Part shown: positions 6,787 to 9,219 of the stretch, one piece after another | How positions within the stretch are numbered: the stretch's first letter is position 1 | Layout of the letters: the number at the start of each line of letters is the position of its first letter | From: Candidatus Peregrinibacteria bacterium | GTDB taxonomy: Bacteria; Patescibacteriota; Gracilibacteria; UBA1369; LOWO2-01-FULL-3 | Direction of reading: 5' to 3' | DNA: 9,219 nt | Assembly: GCA_007133095.1 (NCBI GenBank) | Contig: SLNK01000041.1 | Coordinates: 1 to 9,219 of the forward strand | The notes under the pieces: model-generated | Databases searched by the model: none | What the model was told of the DNA's origin: nothing | What the model saw: the letters and a program-made list of their open reading frames with translations, nothing else | Made by a program: the position numbers and the translations under genes

Positions 6787-7110
6787 ATGGAAAGAAAAGT
6801 TCTAACCGAAGAACAGAAAGAATTAATACAAAAAACTGTTATTGAAGCGATCGAAGAAAAATTTCCCAATCGTGGCACGGAAATAACAACAAGGCTCAAA
6901 CATTCAATCGCACAAAGATGCATTAGTGTGCTAGACACGATAAAAAGAGAAGGAATTCTAGAAACTGAATATTCCTTACGAAAAGAGATAGATCATCAAT
7001 TTGAAACCTGGCACCCAACAGAACTCAAAGAAAGAATTCGAGAATGTGTAATGGAAGCGCTGGCTCAAATGGACAGTATTGTCATCGGAAACAACGGTAA
7101 ACCTCGTTAA
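6787..7110 (+). CDS. Uncharacterised 107-aa, highly charged, mostly helical protein
   Basis: I do not recognise this family. The frame fills the gap between ileS and purB and is the only clear plus-strand gene. A stop (TAA at 6772-6774) precedes the start in frame, so the ATG at 6787 is the first possible ATG, and a strong sigma70-like promoter lies 34 nt upstream of it. The protein has no signal peptide or membrane helix, is rich in Glu, Lys and Arg, and looks like two helical hairpins: about residues 7-55 and 59-99, joined near EGILETEY. A weak internal similarity exists between 21-53 and 67-99. The C-terminal residues (100-107) look disordered. Cysteines are only at 45 and 87. No DNA-binding helix-turn-helix or catalytic motif is evident. 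It could be a small regulator acting on the shared promoter region, but nothing in the protein shows this. Its stop overlaps the convergent purB stop by 4 nt. Confidence 0.75.
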   Translation: MERKVLTEEQKELIQKTVIEAIEEKFPNRGTEITTRLKHSIAQRCISVLDTIKREGILETEYSLRKEIDHQFETWHPTELKERIRECVMEALAQMDSIVIGNNGKPR

Positions 7111-8549
7111 CCGCACCCCTGGCAAGCTGAACACCCCTCAGGAGGGCAGCCTCCGTCATTTTGAGAAAGACACACACCAAGTTCATAATCTTCAACAAGC
7201 TTATCGGCAATTCCGATATACTTTTCCGGAGTAAGAGCGTTTAGCGCTTTTTTATCCGCCGCAGAAATTTTTAAAGCCTTTATGAAATCCTTAACGACAG
7301 ATTTTGTAATGCTTTTCTTGCCACGTGTAAGCTTTTTGAGTTTTTCATACGGATTTTCCATCTTGTTTTTCCGCATCATCATCTGAATCGGCTCGGCCAA
7401 AAGTTCCCATCTATCCCTCACCTCTCCTTTGACCGCATCTTCATCAACTTCGCACTTGGAAAGTCCTCGGATAGCACTCTTGTAAGACAAGATACAATAA
7501 GAAAGAGCCGTCCCGATATTTCTTTGAACCGTGGAATCGGAAAGATCCCTCTGCATTCTGGAAACCTGTAATTTAGACGATAAGTGCTCAAGTAAAGAAT
7601 TGGCGATACCAATATTGCCCTCCGCGTTCTCAAAATCTATCGGATTAACTTTATGCGGCATCGTGGAAGACCCCACCTCCCCGGCTTTCACTTTTTGGAC
7701 AAAATAACCAAACCCTATGTACGTCCACATATCGCGAGAAAAATCCAAAACAATATTGTTTATACGCTTTATTGAATCAAAAACGGAAGCAAATCCATCG
7801 TGCGGCTCTATTTGAGTCGTGTACTTATTAAATTTCAGTCCCAGCATCTCAACAAATTCCTCACTCAAGGCAACCCAGTCCGCCTTTCCGTAAGTTGCAT
7901 AATGCGCGTTGTAATTTCCCACCGCACCATTAATCTTCCCGGGAAGCGGCAAGCAAGAACACAATCTTTCAACTTCCCTTTCCAGCCTATCGACAAAATT
8001 AATCATCTCCTTCCCCAAAGTTGTGGGAGAAGCCGGTTGTCCGTGAGTTCGTGAAAGCATAGGCAGAGACTTGTATTTCTTCGCTGTTGAATAAATTTCT
8101 TGTACAAGCCCGCTTATCATCGGTATTTGTTCCCTATCCAGAAAATCTCTCACCATACAAGCGTAGGAGAGATTATTTATGTCTTCGGAAGTACAGGCGA
8201 AATGAATAAATCCGGAGTACTTTTCCAATGGAGTATTCCTTAATTTTTCGCCTATAAAATATTCCACAGCTTTAACATCATGGTTCGTTTTTTCCTCTAT
8301 CGCTTTTACACGCTTCGCATCAACAACATCAAATTCCTCATAAATACTTCTTAGAATTTTTATCTCTTCCGGTTTAAGAATATCTGTTCCGTCCAGCTTC
8401 GCATCATTGCAAAGAAAAATAAACCATTCAATTTCCACAAGACATCGGTATCGAATCAAAGCCGCCTCAGAAAAATACTGGGAAAGATAATTAATTTTGT
8501 CGGCGTATCTTCCGTCCAGAGGAGTTATCGCCAAGAGATTGTGATCCAT
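7107..8549 (-). CDS. purB: Adenylosuccinate lyase with a cysteine-rich C-terminal tail
   Basis: 480 aa. It acts twice in purine synthesis, cleaving SAICAR to AICAR plus fumarate and adenylosuccinate to AMP plus fumarate, as a cytoplasmic homotetramer. It is of the E. coli PurB type: ITPLDGRYADK (8-18), CTSEDINNLSY (119-129), LSRTHGQPASPTTLGKE (165-181, with H169), the fumarase/aspartase superfamily signature GSSTMPHKVNPIDFEN (293-308, with the catalytic serine in the SS pair), and DLSDSTVQRNIG (335-346). The family core ends near ALTPEKYIGIADKLVEDYEL (438-457). Beyond that is a tail of about 20 residues with cysteines at 460, 468, 473, 476 and 479, which E. coli PurB lacks. The gene is last in the purC-purE-purB run, 11 nt after purE. 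Confidence 0.97.
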   Translation of the reverse strand: MDHNLLAITPLDGRYADKINYLSQYFSEAALIRYRCLVEIEWFIFLCNDAKLDGTDILKPEEIKILRSIYEEFDVVDAKRVKAIEEKTNHDVKAVEYFIGEKLRNTPLEKYSGFIHFACTSEDINNLSYACMVRDFLDREQIPMISGLVQEIYSTAKKYKSLPMLSRTHGQPASPTTLGKEMINFVDRLEREVERLCSCLPLPGKINGAVGNYNAHYATYGKADWVALSEEFVEMLGLKFNKYTTQIEPHDGFASVFDSIKRINNIVLDFSRDMWTYIGFGYFVQKVKAGEVGSSTMPHKVNPIDFENAEGNIGIANSLLEHLSSKLQVSRMQRDLSDSTVQRNIGTALSYCILSYKSAIRGLSKCEVDEDAVKGEVRDRWELLAEPIQMMMRKNKMENPYEKLKKLTRGKKSITKSVVKDFIKALKISAADKKALNALTPEKYIGIADKLVEDYELGVCLSQNDGGCPPEGCSACQGCG

Positions 8550-8560
8550 AAGAATTGAGG

Positions 8561-9010
8561 TTAGAACTTGCTTTTAATGTCGGCTATTCTATTTTTGATT
8601 TTTCCCTTTAAATCAGGGTTCTTAAGAGCGAAAATACGCAAAATCGCCATCAGCACATTCTGCCGATCAATGACGGTCAAAACGGGAGTATCGCTTGGCA
8701 TTACAAGAGTACTGTTGATATTGACCATAAAATCAACCTTATCACCATGAGGAGGACAAGCAATCACGGGATGGATGCTGTTGGCAGCGGTAACCCCGGA
8801 AAGTCCGTTAGATCTACCCGCAACCGTGATATAAACAATATCCTCATCGCTTTCATTATTTTTTGAAACGATTTCAAAAACCTTCTCCGGAACTTTATGA
8901 GCTGAAGCCACAATAGCCTCGGTCCCAATCCCCCACTTTTCAAATTCGGTTTCAAATACTGAAACGAATTCCTTATCCATTTCCGATCCCATTAAAATTA
9001 CAACTTTCAT
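8561..9010 (-). CDS. purE: Phosphoribosylaminoimidazole carboxylase, class II PurE (AIR carboxylase)
   Basis: 149 aa, similar to class I PurE in length but class II in motifs. Class II enzymes, as in the animal PAICS protein and Treponema denticola PurE, carboxylate AIR with CO2 directly to CAIR and need no PurK. Seen: VVILMGSEMD (3-12), SAHKVPE (36-42; class I has SAHRTP), ITVAGRSNGLSG (61-72; class I has AGGAAHLPGM), and PVIACPP (81-87). The AGRSNxL and CPP motifs are the clearest class markers. The ATG at 9010 lies 13 nt after the purC stop, so the two are co-transcribed. In animals the same two activities are fused in one protein in the same order. No Shine-Dalgarno sequence precedes the start. 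Confidence 0.93.
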   Translation of the reverse strand: MKVVILMGSEMDKEFVSVFETEFEKWGIGTEAIVASAHKVPEKVFEIVSKNNESDEDIVYITVAGRSNGLSGVTAANSIHPVIACPPHGDKVDFMVNINSTLVMPSDTPVLTVIDRQNVLMAILRIFALKNPDLKGKIKNRIADIKSKF

Positions 9011-9023
9011 AATTGGTTTTTAG

Positions 9024-9219
9024 TTAAAAATATTTTGATAAATTTTGTTCAAGCCGTGCAAGGACATCCCCCACTTCCGCTTCAAAAGTTTCTCCGGTAA
9101 TTAGTTCAAAAGCCTCCATATAGCGGCGCGCCGTCTCAGCCTTTATTTCATCAGGAACCTCGGGAATCTCTCCGTCCCCGTTAAATCCTTTTGAATCAAG
9201 CCATTCCCGCAAATATTCC
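9024..9219 (-). CDS. purC: SAICAR synthetase, C-terminal fragment (cut by the right window edge)
   Basis: Only the last 64 codons are inside the window; the frame is open to the edge, with a TAA stop at 9026-9024. PurC joins CAIR with aspartate, using ATP, to make SAICAR. Seen: EYLREWLDSKGF followed by an acidic stretch, then PEVPDEIKAETARRYMEAFE and LITG. This matches the end of long-form (yeast ADE1-like) bacterial PurC, where a '(V/L)R(D/E)WL' segment, a 'PxLPDEVxxxTxxKYxEAxExLTG' helix and a short tail close the protein. Position directly upstream of purE and purB supports the call. The catalytic domain lies outside the window. The true start is not visible; an internal TTG at 9212 is not a start. 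Confidence 0.88.
   Translation of the reverse strand, partial: EYLREWLDSKGFNGDGEIPEVPDEIKAETARRYMEAFELITGETFEAEVGDVLARLEQNLSKYF

Noticed and set aside
6489..6938. Minus-strand open frame of 149 codons across the ileS start and the unknown gene
   Set aside because: It overlaps ileS in another frame, runs antisense to the plus-strand gene and covers the divergent promoters. Its product resembles a frame-shifted reading of IleRS, not a protein family.
7135..7154. Hairpins after the plus-strand gene: GGAGG-GCAG-CCTCC (7141-7154) and a competing CCCT/AGGG stem (7135-7146), as a terminator or attenuator
   Set aside because: The stems are only 4-5 bp, the following T-run is just TTTT, and the bases encode the Gly-Gly-Cys-Pro-Pro part of the PurB tail, which explains the GC-rich repeats.

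Overview
The window reads as a compact, AT-rich bacterial chromosome segment, most likely from Patescibacteria (Candidate Phyla Radiation). The evidence is a membrane-anchored family 5 solute-binding protein with no lipobox, a eukaryote-type isoleucyl-tRNA synthetase, the N-terminus of a VirB4/HerA-like ATPase protein of a kind common in CPR genomes, very tight gene packing, and no Shine-Dalgarno sequence at any start. The purine genes and ribosomal protein L9 fit a less reduced lineage such as Peregrinibacteria better than Microgenomates, but this placement is tentative. The standard genetic code is sufficient: long Gly-rich proteins are uninterrupted with GGN glycines, and UGA serves as the ruvX stop.

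Layout from right to left on the minus strand. (1) The purine cluster purC (3' end only, cut by the window edge), purE and purB at 7107-9219, with gaps of 13 and 11 nt. PurC makes SAICAR, PurE makes the preceding intermediate CAIR, and PurB cleaves SAICAR to AICAR and adenylosuccinate to AMP. The PurE is a class II (metazoan/Treponema-like) AIR carboxylase. PurB carries an unusual five-cysteine C-terminal tail. (2) A lone plus-strand gene of unknown function (6787-7110) converges on purB with a 4-nt overlap of stop codons. (3) A 75-nt divergent spacer (6712-6786) with two interlocked promoters, one rightward for the unknown gene and one leftward for ileS. (4) A long leftward gene run: ileS, a small four-helix membrane protein, secG, a peptide-type solute-binding protein, rplI and ruvX. 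Gaps are 9, 2, 3, 59 and 8 nt, so at least the first four genes look like one operon. (5) A promoter formed over the tandem stop codons of ruvX, driving a further minus-strand gene whose start lies at 314 and which runs off the left edge.

No stretch over 300 nt lacks a gene. The longest non-coding pieces are the 75-nt divergent spacer and the 59-nt gap before rplI. I saw no tRNA, rRNA, CRISPR array, insertion sequence or phage gene cluster. Most genes are housekeeping. The points that merit a second look are the PurB cysteine tail, the interlocked divergent promoters, the apparently leaderless and SD-free starts, and the unknown plus-strand gene.
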